From contig NZ_WSRP01000013.1 of assembly GCF_009767915.1 (NCBI RefSeq), forward strand, positions 1 through 64,000: 64,000 nucleotides of DNA. Reading direction: 5' to 3'. The stretch is from Parasutterella muris. Lineage in GTDB: Bacteria; Pseudomonadota; Gammaproteobacteria; Burkholderiales; Burkholderiaceae_F. Positions 47,001 through 55,499 of the stretch are shown one piece after another. Made by a program: the position numbers and the translations under genes. The notes beneath the pieces were generated by a model. It was given only the letters and a program-made list of their open reading frames with translations. It was not told the origin of the DNA and did no database searches. Every line of letters starts with the position of its first letter. Position 1 is the first letter of the stretch.

Positions 47001-47179
47001 GACAGAAGTTCTCCAAGGCGCTTTCTTTCTACTTGGAAAACTACAAGGATTACCTGCAGGCCATTGAGGAGATTCGAGTGAGGGTCGATGTCTCAGAAAA
47101 GCTTAGTGAATCGGCGATAAGAGCTCAAGCCTCATCGAGTATTATCGAATCGCAGCGAATGGAGATTAATACGAGATAG
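44099..47179 (+). CDS. Large unknown membrane-anchored protein
   Basis: 1026 residues from a GTG start with a weak ribosome binding site. Residues 1-640 are soluble and helical; near residue 159 lies DDHVHDSNTMGRKNP, a His-x-His motif reminiscent of PHP-type metal sites, followed by a Rossmann-like section (YVDPHAVYELFEAARIMEIS). Residues about 650-835 hold five or six transmembrane helices (ILKVSIGFVPAFFTFMM, WWVLAWFGALIWFSITGV and others), and the C-terminus is helical. Codon use looks native. No family was recognised. It is preceded by a terminator and so is transcribed alone. Confidence 0.8.
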   Translation: MRETFNFDKKDRELLRRINEVIDHGPATSEEQEAFNTSLHPHGIQNMVTTHEVRMAMAVINLLQRLNSIEGMNERLSALKTLHEEVLYSAQTPFKFNTARVLIQIMKDIVRSRGNEEEQLRLIHDFQKVAAGNPRIVRSFLTKYYLLEMPEEWNQKTMDDHVHDSNTMGRKNPTYLVMDARVKGIRRLSVVYYNYVDPHAVYELFEAARIMEISVRLGIKYKAKFDDRYVEILWTPRGFTDTKSVMDFLQKPDVVRLMAQGRKVELWARERVLETLAAFNEKHARAIEKEYGLKLPKLSEEQFRAFIGTGQTSLVRLAEFTHKSILPALEARAEEIREALGTAAENEKADLNASLAKLDELTSAHLYQNYLRPSRNSEIKSLSLPQDDDRPELLNIDIASLLSMLKSVRANSRATLLTSRLSAVDVLELLWDTEGAISHLEVFNMKEWKLGSQENIQEINDLQHAINERNVIKLKRLISSMLALPQVQEHPQKKAVFTEILENIPLLLSFYRRQPLGSRFGTDSTTLLGSHFGMGLAVPETLPASAQKMIGKKSRFSPFSLPLKVPVKCVDVYSENEHSPGWIKWLKEKTGCSKLGRKHERVWEAGYAHAALTDKGNIITLGGETPADSNGFVHKQSEEKNGKKQGFAYTNTTLLNILKVSIGFVPAFFTFMMTQNWWVLAWFGALIWFSITGVRNIIQALIAAGGFRQGMRINWTQVVNWSRVSDSLMYTGMSVVLLEGFTRNILLGHWLGITVDKAPLLVFSIIALANGLYISSHNIFRGFPKTAVVGNLFRSVLAIPVAMVYNFVLAMIIPILTGGPAAAVLVPAAAIVSKFASDTVAGVIESVADRQNNYRLRTSDFKMGVKGLFDCFTKLELAFPKNDILSLLSNPSEFINMISMKSKAMEIQCIVISLDLMYIWYYQPCARYAFMSELRKMSAEERLVFVRFQQTLSQYQEVSRLFLDGMLGQKFSKALSFYLENYKDYLQAIEEIRVRVDVSEKLSESAIRAQASSSIIESQRMEINTR

Positions 47180-47252
47180 TGAAGAGAAAGTGTTTGTTAA
47201 ATTAACTTTACTGCTTATAACTAATTGAAATAAAAAAGAAAGAGGTGATGAG

Positions 47253-48983
47253 ATGAAAGATCTTAACATTGAGTCAAAAAATATTTTTGGAGCTTTGTCA
47301 GAATGTAAACAGGGTTTCTTAATTCCAGATTATCAGAGGCCATATGCTTGGGGAGAGGATGAGTGCCAACAATTATGGGATGATTTTTTGGAGTTTGCTA
47401 AACCGGGCGAGTGGGGTGATTTTGATTATGATAAAGAACGATATTTTTTGGGTTCTATTGTTACGTTCAAAAACGAGGAGGGTAAGTTTGAAGTAATTGA
47501 TGGTCAACAGAGGTTAACTACAATTCTGCTTTTATTGAGGGCGTTTCATCAAAGATATTCACAGTCAAAAGATGAAAGATGCGAAGAGGTTTGTCGCCAG
47601 CTTAATAAGTGCTTATGGAAGGTAAGTGAAGAAGGGAAACCGCTTAAAGGAAATCCAAAAATTATGTCAAACGTTGTGTCTAAAGAGCACAGCGGTGAAT
47701 TCGAGCAAATAATCACGGAAGGAGAAGCCGGAGAGAAGTGGGAAAGCAACTACGCCAAAAACTATAATTTCTTCTTGCAGAAAATTGATAGGTTTGTTGG
47801 CAAGTATTTGTCAGATAACTTTTATCTGCCTATAAGAATTATGAACAACGTAACTCTGCTTCTCATTGAGGCAGATTCACAGTTGTCCGCATTAAGAATT
47901 TTCTCGACTTTAAACGATCGAGGGTTGCCGCTTTCCGATGCTGATATTTTTAAATCCCAGTTCTACAAATTTTTCAATGAAAAGGGAAGAAAAGACGAAT
48001 TTGTGGAGCGCTGGAAACAATTAGAAGAGCGTGTATCGGAAATTTTTGCTTCTGGCCGTGGATCACCAATGGATGAGCTTTTCACTCGTTATATGTATTT
48101 CGAGTGGGCGCGACAAGGTATTAGAACCAACACTACAAAAGCTTTGAGGGATTTTTTTAGTGCTGGTAACTACAAGCTTTTAAAGGATGAAGTAACGCTT
48201 CAAAATCTTGAAAAACTGGCTAACTTCTGGAAGCAGGTTGCCGATCAAGATCCTGAGGCATTTTCAGAGGAAGTGTTAAAACGACTTTTTGTCCTTAACT
48301 ATGCTCCTAACGGTATGTGGACATACATCTGTAGCGTCTATTTTCTTACTAGATGCGATAAAGAGGGTAAATTGAATAATGAGGAATTCTTAGCATTCCT
48401 TAGAAGAATTACAGCGCTCATATTTTCCTATGCATTAACGATTCCAGGAGGAAATGCTCTGAGAACTCCTCTCTATCCTGCGATGAATGAATTGGCTGAT
48501 GAAAAAAGTAAGAAAGACGTTACTTTTGAGAACTTCAAATTTAAGGAAAAAGATTTACGAGAAACGTTCAAGATGACTAAGTTTAGTAACTCTCGTGCAA
48601 TTACGAGGACAATTTTGACGTGGTATGCCTTCAATTTTCAAGATCAGAAATTACTTGAATTAACAGATAACTTTCAACTTGAACATATCTACGCCAGAAA
48701 TCGTCATAAAGTTCAGCCGTTGAAAAAGGCAGATATGCTCGAGTCACTAGGAAATAAGTCACTGCTTGAAAGAAAAATTAATATCAGTGCATCAGACTAT
48801 CAATTCGAAGATAAACGCCGTAAATACACAGACGAAAAATCTGGAACAAAGATATGGGAGTTACGGGAACAGGTGGCCAGCAACAAGGATTTCAAATATA
48901 AAGATATTGAGAGAAGAGAAATGCAAATAGTTGACGCTTTTATTGAGTTCTTAAAACAGGAAGATTTAATCGAAACTGCTTAG
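47253..48983 (+). CDS. DUF262/DUF1524 protein (GmrSD-like, probable defence)
   Basis: 576 residues. The N-terminal DUF262 domain has IPDYQRPYAWGEDEC, LGSIVTF and the hallmark VIDGQQRLTTILLLL; the C-terminal DUF1524 HNH-like part has FQLEHIYARNRH (about residue 476). GmrSD-type proteins of this layout are type IV restriction enzymes against modified phage DNA, and the DGQQRxT motif is their nucleotide-binding signature. The gene is clearly richer in A+T than its neighbours and abuts a truncated GntR gene, both signs of insertion by transfer. Confidence 0.9.
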   Translation: MKDLNIESKNIFGALSECKQGFLIPDYQRPYAWGEDECQQLWDDFLEFAKPGEWGDFDYDKERYFLGSIVTFKNEEGKFEVIDGQQRLTTILLLLRAFHQRYSQSKDERCEEVCRQLNKCLWKVSEEGKPLKGNPKIMSNVVSKEHSGEFEQIITEGEAGEKWESNYAKNYNFFLQKIDRFVGKYLSDNFYLPIRIMNNVTLLLIEADSQLSALRIFSTLNDRGLPLSDADIFKSQFYKFFNEKGRKDEFVERWKQLEERVSEIFASGRGSPMDELFTRYMYFEWARQGIRTNTTKALRDFFSAGNYKLLKDEVTLQNLEKLANFWKQVADQDPEAFSEEVLKRLFVLNYAPNGMWTYICSVYFLTRCDKEGKLNNEEFLAFLRRITALIFSYALTIPGGNALRTPLYPAMNELADEKSKKDVTFENFKFKEKDLRETFKMTKFSNSRAITRTILTWYAFNFQDQKLLELTDNFQLEHIYARNRHKVQPLKKADMLESLGNKSLLERKINISASDYQFEDKRRKYTDEKSGTKIWELREQVASNKDFKYKDIERREMQIVDAFIEFLKQEDLIETA

Positions 48984-48989
48984 AAAATG

Positions 48990-49393
48990 GGGTCGAAAGC
49001 CATTCGGAATTTAACGATGCTCGGATGATGAATGAGCTTTCGGTCATTCCTTTTGTGATTCAGCGGCTTACTCCTGCGATTCAGGCTCCGATGAGAGAGC
49101 TCGTACAGGATATACGGCTTTATGCAGAAGATCCGCTGAAGGCCGACGCGCTTCTCATGGAATTTCATCTGCTCATGCTGCACAGCTGCGGCAATCGGGT
49201 GATGAAAGTGTTTGCCGGTGTTGTGCGGACCTATTTCAAATCAACCAAGCATCTGATCAAAGAGAAGCCGAAGGAATTTTTTGAAAAACGGGCGGATCTC
49301 TGCGAGAAGCTTCTCGCAAGTTTAAAAAATAAGGAGTTAAATTCTGCCGCTTTGATCCTGACGGAGATGATTGAGGTAAAAGACGGGCAGTGA
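48990..49393 (+). pseudogene. GntR-family regulator, FCD domain only
   Basis: The open frame covers only the C-terminal FCD ligand-binding domain (LKADALLMEFHLLMLHSCGNRVM, VVRTYFKSTKHL); the winged-helix N-terminus is missing and the frame runs back into the end of the DUF262 gene. The ATG at 49025 has no ribosome binding site. It is likely the leftover of a FadR-type regulator cut by insertion of the DUF262 gene. Confidence 0.75.
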
Positions 49394-49463
49394 GTAATAG
49401 CAGCTGAACCGCAGTGCTTTAGCTTTGTTTCTCTCGTCAAGGAAATGCCGTCAGTGTGCAAGA

Positions 49464-49490
49464 GGAAGGCCGCCAAATAGCGGCTTTCCC
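49464..49490 (-). terminator. Hairpin after the flavoprotein gene
   Basis: GGAAGGCCGC and GCGGCTTTCC pair (one G-U) around CAAATA, 24 bases after the stop of the minus-strand flavoprotein. The U run is poor, so confidence is limited. Confidence 0.5.
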
Positions 49491-49513
49491 CGATGAGCTG
49501 CTAAAAATCAGCT

Positions 49514-51409
49514 TTATTTATTCTGGCTGGCAGAGATACCTGCGATGTTGCCAAATGTCAGAGCGTCAGCGATAGCATTTCCGCCGATGCGGTTCTTGCC
49601 GTGCAGACCTCCGGTGACTTCACCTGCGGCGTAAAGGCCTGGAATCGGTTTCCCGTTTGCATCCAGAACTTGAGCGTTCGTGTTAATCGCGACGCCTCCC
49701 ATGGTGTGGTGTACGGACGGTTTGCGGGGTTCCGCATAGTACGGACCTTCATACATCGGAATCGTCGGAGAGCACGACGGACGATTGAATTCCGTATCTT
49801 TTCTTTCGCCGCGGCAGAAGCTGTTGAATTCATCAAAGGTCTTTTTCAGGACCTTAGGATCGATGTTTGTCTTCTTCGCGAGCTCTTCGACAGTTTCACC
49901 TCTGACCAGTTTGCCGGCTTTGATGAGGCTGTCTACGGACAGTCCGTGAACAGTAAGGCCGTCTTTCACCCGAGCGTTTTTAACCGTGCACATTCTCCAG
50001 AATGTCCCGCCGGGCTGCTGAATCGCAGCTTTCGAAAGGACGTCTCGACGTTCCATTTCGTTGACAAATCGTTTGCCTTCGTTGTTAACGTAAAGTGCTG
50101 TACCTTCACAGGTTGCGATCGTCTGACCGGTGGTTGGATCAGTAACCGGAAGCAGCTGGATATAACCCATGCCGACTAACTTGGCACCGGCTTTCTCTGC
50201 CATCGGAATGCCGTCACCGGTAATCGCGCGGCTGTTAGTTGTACCGATGCGCTTGTCAAGCTTGCCGTCCCAAAGCTGGTCGTATTTCATGCGCATTTCG
50301 ATATTCGCTCCGAAACCGCCTGTTGCTAAAACAACACCTTTCTTAGCAAGGACCTCGACGTTTTTGCCTTGACCATCTTTAGCCTTAACACCGACGACTC
50401 GACCGTTATCTTTGATCAGCTCGTTAGCACGAGTCATGTAGTAGACCTTAACGGGGAGTTTTTCTTTATCTATCGTATCTCGGTAGGTATTGAGATAGCC
50501 TAAGCCGCTGTGATAGTTCGCAGCGTCATGGCTTCTAGGCCAGAGAGCGCCGACGTACTGGCTGGTATACGGGTGCCACTCAAGGCCCATTTTCGAAAGA
50601 CGAACAACCGTTTCGGGGGCGTGTTTCGTCATTTCATAGATCAGATCAAGATCGGCTTCATAATCACCGTCTTTCCAAGTCTGAAGAGCATGGAATTCGG
50701 GACTGTCAAAAAGAACCCCCGGGTGAGCTTTAATCCAAGCGTTGTAGTCAGCGGATATTTTGGTCTGAAGTTGTTTGTGAAGTTCGCTTCTAGGCTTATC
50801 TTTTAGGACATCCTCTACGAGTTTCATCTGTCCTTCAGACATCTTCTGCTTGCTTTCAAGCGCTTCATCGGCAGCGTTCAGAGCACCTCCGGCGAGAATG
50901 GTATTACCACCGAGGAACGGCATTTTCTCAAGAACAATGACATTGGCTCCTTTGCGCGCTGCGGCAACAGCTGCAGACATACCGGCCCCGCCGCCGCCAA
51001 CGATGACAACGTCAGCTTCAGATTTAGCAGGAACTGATACGGCGTATTTAACTGCCTCGCCTTTGCGGAATTGTGCAGGATCAAGACCGGCTTTCTTAAG
51101 TGCGTCGGAAACAGCACTTAGAATACCCATAGATGTGAAAGTTGCGCCGGATACGCGGTCAACTTTCAGTGTCTGATGATCAACGATGGCTTTAGGAATA
51201 AAAGCTTTAGGAAGATCGGAAACGCCGGGAGATTCAAAGTTTTTAAGGATTTTGACGTCCTTGATATGACCCTTTTCAACAGTGACAGCGACGTGAATTG
51301 CATCGTTGTGGCCCTGAGCCTCTCCTTCAAATGTTCCGTCTGCAGCTGAAGCAATAAATCCGAATATGAACAGTAATGCCGCGGCTGCGGGAGTAAGCAG
51401 TCTTTTCAT
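49514..51409 (-). CDS. Periplasmic FMN/FAD reductase with one FMN-binding domain
   Basis: 631 residues. A Sec signal (to about residue 22, FIASA) is followed by one FMN_bind domain with flavinylation motif SGATFTS (87-93) and FAD_binding_2 from GGGGAG (138-143). Catalytic signatures are intact: NEMERRDVL, VHHTMGGVA and HGKNRIGGNA. It is the layout of urocanate/acrylate-type reductases with covalent FMN as electron entry. The active-site segment YIQLLPVTDPTTGQ differs from the 721-residue protein (YVQVYPLATPGTGA), suggesting another substrate. Last gene of the two-component cluster at 49.5-55.3 kb. Confidence 0.9.
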   Translation of the reverse strand: MKRLLTPAAAALLFIFGFIASAADGTFEGEAQGHNDAIHVAVTVEKGHIKDVKILKNFESPGVSDLPKAFIPKAIVDHQTLKVDRVSGATFTSMGILSAVSDALKKAGLDPAQFRKGEAVKYAVSVPAKSEADVVIVGGGGAGMSAAVAAARKGANVIVLEKMPFLGGNTILAGGALNAADEALESKQKMSEGQMKLVEDVLKDKPRSELHKQLQTKISADYNAWIKAHPGVLFDSPEFHALQTWKDGDYEADLDLIYEMTKHAPETVVRLSKMGLEWHPYTSQYVGALWPRSHDAANYHSGLGYLNTYRDTIDKEKLPVKVYYMTRANELIKDNGRVVGVKAKDGQGKNVEVLAKKGVVLATGGFGANIEMRMKYDQLWDGKLDKRIGTTNSRAITGDGIPMAEKAGAKLVGMGYIQLLPVTDPTTGQTIATCEGTALYVNNEGKRFVNEMERRDVLSKAAIQQPGGTFWRMCTVKNARVKDGLTVHGLSVDSLIKAGKLVRGETVEELAKKTNIDPKVLKKTFDEFNSFCRGERKDTEFNRPSCSPTIPMYEGPYYAEPRKPSVHHTMGGVAINTNAQVLDANGKPIPGLYAAGEVTGGLHGKNRIGGNAIADALTFGNIAGISASQNK

Positions 51410-51481
51410 TTTTCCTCCAAGAATTGAGTGCTGACAGAACGATTATTCTCAAAACTCGGGACGTAAACTATATACAAAAGT

Positions 51482-52891
51482 TTATGGTGAGGATGCGGTT
51501 TTCCCTGCTTTTCGGCCGAAGACGAGTGCATCCGTCAATCCGTTTCCGCTGAGTCTGGATTGGCCGTGAACGCCTCCGGTGATTTCTCCGGCTGCATAAA
51601 GTCCGCGGATAGGCTCGCCTTGCTTGCCGAGCACCTGTGCACGGTTATTGATGCGAAGACCGCCTACCGTATAGCAAACGTTCATGACTGCGAATGCGGC
51701 CCAGTAAGGAGCCGTGCGAAGTTCGTGCAGGAGTTGTCCTTTTGCTTTGCCAAGAGGATCATACTTTTGTCTGACGAAGCCGTTGTATTCATCAATCGTC
51801 TTTTTTAATTCGTGGGCAGAGATATTAAGCTGTTTGGCTAGGTTTTCAAGGGTCAGCGAGCAGACGATATCACCGGTCTCGACGGCCCGAATACTGTCTC
51901 TCTGAATAGTAGGGCTGTAGCTCCTAAAGTTGTCATCATCTGTAATTAGAAACGCTTCTTTTTCAGGAAGGGAGAGGATCTTGTCTTGTATTTCAGTCAT
52001 TCCGGCATCTTCTCTGATGAAGCGTTTGCCTCGGTGATCGACAAGAATGTAGCGGGCATTGTCGCCGTGCAGGCGTCCTCTGAATTGACCGCCTCGCCGG
52101 GTCCCGACCATGCAGAAAACTTTGTCCATGAGCGTCACGGCGGCGCCGATGTCCTGTGCCGCTTCAATCATCTTTCCGTCTGCGCTTTTGAGGCTTATGG
52201 ACGGCAGATCAGCAAATTCAGAAGCGTATTGACGGATCATTTTCTCATTGGAGGCAAAACCGCCTGAAGCAAGGATGACTGATTTTGATGCCGAAATTTC
52301 AGTGAGTTTTCCTTCAATGAGTGCCTGAACACCGCAGATTGAGCCTTTGCGAGTAATGAGCTTGATAACATCCGCGGCAGTGATAATTTCGACACCGAGC
52401 TGCCGAGCGTACAAGCTCAGTGTTCGAATGTATCCGTCGCCCTCATATCCTGACGGTCGTGCCGAGCGAGGCCTGCTGTTTCCGAAACTGGCAACAGAAC
52501 TTTTGACGAAGTTCATCCCAAGGCTCTTCAGCCAAAGCATGACTTCGTACGATTCAAAAGCGAGAACTTTAGCAAGTGCCGGATCAGCAGAAGACCCGCC
52601 TTCCTCGATAATATCAAGATAGAAATTCTGTGGGCTGTCTGTTTGGTCTTCTGGACTGACGAAGTTGAAGTAGCCGCCTCCGATCCATGTGTTGCCTCCG
52701 ATCTCCTTGTTCTTCTCTAATACAAGAACTTTTGCTCCGTTTTCAGCAGCGGTACAGGCTGCGGCAAGGCCGGCTGCACCGGCTCCAATGACGATAACGT
52801 CAGGAGCGCGAAATGACGCTTTAGCCCAAGTGCCTAAGCAGGACTGAGCAAAAAGAAGGGCAGGAAAAAAGAGAGTTTGCCGGCGACGCAT
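51482..52891 (-). CDS. Exported FAD-binding paralogue lacking key catalytic residues
   Basis: 469 residues. An N-terminal signal (MRRRQTLFFPALLFAQSCLG) precedes the FAD motif GAGAAGLAAACTA. The overall family fold is kept (GGLRINNRAQVLG, KGLYAAGE-type RGLYAAGEITGGVHG), but the arginine acid catalyst position reads REDAGMTEI (Met instead of Arg) and HHTMGG reads VCYTVGG; the arginine in QSRLSGNG is retained. It starts two bases after the stop of the response regulator gene, so it is co-transcribed with the two-component system. A sensing or auxiliary role is possible. Confidence 0.82.
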   Translation of the reverse strand: MRRRQTLFFPALLFAQSCLGTWAKASFRAPDVIVIGAGAAGLAAACTAAENGAKVLVLEKNKEIGGNTWIGGGYFNFVSPEDQTDSPQNFYLDIIEEGGSSADPALAKVLAFESYEVMLWLKSLGMNFVKSSVASFGNSRPRSARPSGYEGDGYIRTLSLYARQLGVEIITAADVIKLITRKGSICGVQALIEGKLTEISASKSVILASGGFASNEKMIRQYASEFADLPSISLKSADGKMIEAAQDIGAAVTLMDKVFCMVGTRRGGQFRGRLHGDNARYILVDHRGKRFIREDAGMTEIQDKILSLPEKEAFLITDDDNFRSYSPTIQRDSIRAVETGDIVCSLTLENLAKQLNISAHELKKTIDEYNGFVRQKYDPLGKAKGQLLHELRTAPYWAAFAVMNVCYTVGGLRINNRAQVLGKQGEPIRGLYAAGEITGGVHGQSRLSGNGLTDALVFGRKAGKTASSP

Positions 52892-52893
52892 GT

Positions 52894-53553
52894 TTATTTC
52901 AAAATGAGTGTCTTAGTGAAGAAGTTCGGGTCGTACTTATCATTATCAAGGACGCCCGCAGCGTCAAATAGAGCCTTCAGCTCAAGCGCGTTTTTTACGT
53001 TCAGTTTGTGGCATAAATTACTTCGATAAATTTTGACGGACTGCTCGGCAAGATCAAGCTCCGCGGCGATTTCTTTATTGCTGAGTCCGGAAATAACAAG
53101 ATGCGCGACAGACATTTCCCGAGCTGTCAATCCTTCAATCAAGTCACTGCAGTGCTGCTTAGATGCTTTCTCCTCCCAATCTCTGACGCAGTAGTCTGAA
53201 AGTTTTTTTACGGTCTCAAGCAGTATTTCAGGTTTAATCGGTTTCTTCAGAAAGTCAAAGGCTCCTTCTTTGAATGCGAGTACCGCGGAATCGACATCGG
53301 CGTGTCCTGTTACGAAGACAATCGGAAGGGCTGCGCCTTTGCGCTTAAGTTCCAACATCACTTCAAGGCCGGTTAGTTTCGGCATGCGCAAATCCAGTAT
53401 GACGCACCCCGGACGTTCAAAATCGTCATGCTCTAAAAATTCCAGACCATCCTCATAGCAAACGGTATTCCAGCCGTTCAGTCTGAGAAGAAAACTTCGA
53501 GAATCCCGTACTTCTTTTTCATCGTCCACAATGCGTATGATCGGGTCAAGCAT
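52894..53553 (-). CDS. FixJ/TtrR-type response regulator
   Basis: 219 residues. The receiver domain has DDEKE near the start, phosphoacceptor Asp54 in VILDLRMPK and FLKKP; the LuxR-type helix-turn-helix contains GLSNKEIAAELDLAEQSVKIY. It overlaps the kinase gene by eight bases. Probable activator of the reductase genes downstream of it. Confidence 0.9.
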   Translation of the reverse strand: MLDPIIRIVDDEKEVRDSRSFLLRLNGWNTVCYEDGLEFLEHDDFERPGCVILDLRMPKLTGLEVMLELKRKGAALPIVFVTGHADVDSAVLAFKEGAFDFLKKPIKPEILLETVKKLSDYCVRDWEEKASKQHCSDLIEGLTAREMSVAHLVISGLSNKEIAAELDLAEQSVKIYRSNLCHKLNVKNALELKALFDAAGVLDNDKYDPNFFTKTLILK

Positions 53554-55318
53554 TTATATTTCCTTTAACCGTTGGTAGGAAGACTTTGACAATTAGTCCG
53601 TTTTCCGCAGTCTTTTCAAATTCCAAATGACCGCCGTGAGATTCTGCGATTTGGCGGCAAATGGACAGCCCAAGACCGGTGCCTTGAGGCTTTCTTGTAA
53701 AGAGAGGCGAAGTTAATTTTGGTAGGTCGCTTTCCTGCAGGCCGCGTCCCCGATCGGAAATTCGGATTTCCGCCTTTCCATCGGGAGTCTGCCGGAGCAT
53801 GACTGAGATGACCTTTTCTTCCTCTGACTCCATAGCTTCCTTCGCATTTCTGAAAAGGTTTGAAAAGAGCAGTTTAAGTTCAAGCGGCTCAGCCTCGACA
53901 AGGATTTCCTTATTGCCCAGATCTGGCTCAAACTTGATGTCCGTACCGTAATCCGCATGCTGAAACTCATTAATTGTAGTTTTTAGCGTCTGAGTGAGGG
54001 ACAGGACAATTTTTTCGCTTTCTTTCTTTTTTGCGTAGCTTCTGACGTGATCAATGATCGCAGCGACGCGGGCCGCAGAGCCAGCCACTCGGTTTGAAAT
54101 TTCCGAAGCTGTTTTATCCTCCCGGTAATTGTTTTCAACGTACTTGCTGAGGCAGGCGGAGTAATTGATGATTGCTTCCAAGGGCTGATTCACTTCATGC
54201 GCAACGATAGAGGAGAGCTGAGAGATGATGCCTGAGCGCTCGGCTCGGTTAAGCTTGTCCCGGACTGCAGAAGCTTCTTTCTGAAGCTGAACTTTCTTTT
54301 GGATCTCAGTTCGAAGCTGTTCTGTTCGAATGCGAACAAGCTGTTCTGTTCTGAGGTAGTGAATAATGAACAGAATGATCAAAACGATTGCAGCATACAC
54401 AAAGTTCTTGTATTCGTCCCACACCGATTCAAGCGTCGGGTTGTAAAACGGTTTTATTTTTAGCTTGCGAAATAGGCTTTCAATGTCTTGATAATTATTA
54501 GCAATGCCCCAGCTGTAGGCGTCGCGGCTGGGCGGCATGCTCAGAAGTGAAGAGGCTAGAAGCTTTGCTTTATTAGGATCGGTGTGAGCAAACGCGCCGA
54601 CAACAATGCCCGGATAGAGATCAGTGCTGTGCAGACACTTTAAAGATGCCGATTTTCTCGGCCCAATGACTTTGAAATCTTTGGAAGAAAAACTTTCATT
54701 TTTAAGAAGGTCTTCCACCTCGCAGGCACTAAGGATCCCGATATCAACGTCTCCATTTGCGACTCGTGCAATTACATCAGGGAACTCGTGATTGGTGAAG
54801 ACAGTGTGTTTTTCAATTTCTTTTATGTCTGAGTAGAGCCTTACGAGTTCATTGAGCGCTAGATACCAGTCAAAACCTTCATCCGAGTAAGCCGCTATTT
54901 TTTTGCCTTTCAAATCAGCCAAAGTGCGGATGTCATTTCTATCAGAACGGCTGATGAAAGCGGCTCCTACGGATTCTCTGGGAATCGTAGCCCTGGGGTG
55001 TGTTCGGGTCGCTATTGCGCGCGCCTTTTCGATTCTCTCCAAGTATGCAGCCATTCCGGCAGATGTCATGAAAAAATCAAGTTCGTTGTTTTCAGCTGCT
55101 AGAACCATTGAGTCATAATCTTTGAATTCTCGGGTCTTAAATATCAGATCCGGATGCTTAGAGCGAAGATTTAACAGCGTCGGGCCAAAAGTATGAATGT
55201 AGAACGACGTATCGAGAGTTTGAACGGTTCCAATCGTAATAGTGTTGTTAGACGCATGAGCCAGCCCTGCAAATAGAGGGACAGATATCATGAGAATAAG
55301 ACGCACATAAATCTTCAT
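53546..55318 (-). CDS. TtrS-like sensor histidine kinase with periplasmic binding-protein domain
   Basis: 590 residues. A signal peptide (ending LAHA) is followed by a periplasmic PhnD-type domain (about 25-290), a transmembrane helix (FVYAAIVLIILFIIHYL), then SSIVAHEVNQPL with the phosphoacceptor His (about 373), N-box LLFSNLFRNAKEAM, G1 RISDRGRGL and G2 GTGLGLSICRQIA. Same architecture as the kinase at 10962-12761 but clearly diverged in the sensor domain, which suits a different ligand. Heads the operon kinase-regulator-degenerate flavoprotein-reductase. Confidence 0.9.
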   Translation of the reverse strand: MKIYVRLILMISVPLFAGLAHASNNTITIGTVQTLDTSFYIHTFGPTLLNLRSKHPDLIFKTREFKDYDSMVLAAENNELDFFMTSAGMAAYLERIEKARAIATRTHPRATIPRESVGAAFISRSDRNDIRTLADLKGKKIAAYSDEGFDWYLALNELVRLYSDIKEIEKHTVFTNHEFPDVIARVANGDVDIGILSACEVEDLLKNESFSSKDFKVIGPRKSASLKCLHSTDLYPGIVVGAFAHTDPNKAKLLASSLLSMPPSRDAYSWGIANNYQDIESLFRKLKIKPFYNPTLESVWDEYKNFVYAAIVLIILFIIHYLRTEQLVRIRTEQLRTEIQKKVQLQKEASAVRDKLNRAERSGIISQLSSIVAHEVNQPLEAIINYSACLSKYVENNYREDKTASEISNRVAGSAARVAAIIDHVRSYAKKKESEKIVLSLTQTLKTTINEFQHADYGTDIKFEPDLGNKEILVEAEPLELKLLFSNLFRNAKEAMESEEEKVISVMLRQTPDGKAEIRISDRGRGLQESDLPKLTSPLFTRKPQGTGLGLSICRQIAESHGGHLEFEKTAENGLIVKVFLPTVKGNINA

Positions 55319-55499
55319 AAGCGCATATTAGCGGGAATACGCTAAAGAGCAATTCGGTAATACGAGTAACTTCAATTTGCGGTTGTGCAATCGGAATGCG
55401 AAGCAAGCCGCAGAGGTTTCCGCTGGAACTATTCGCTCGAGTCAGCTAAAAAACAGACAACTTCCCTGTAGATGTCAATGAACAGAACGCCGGTTCGGT

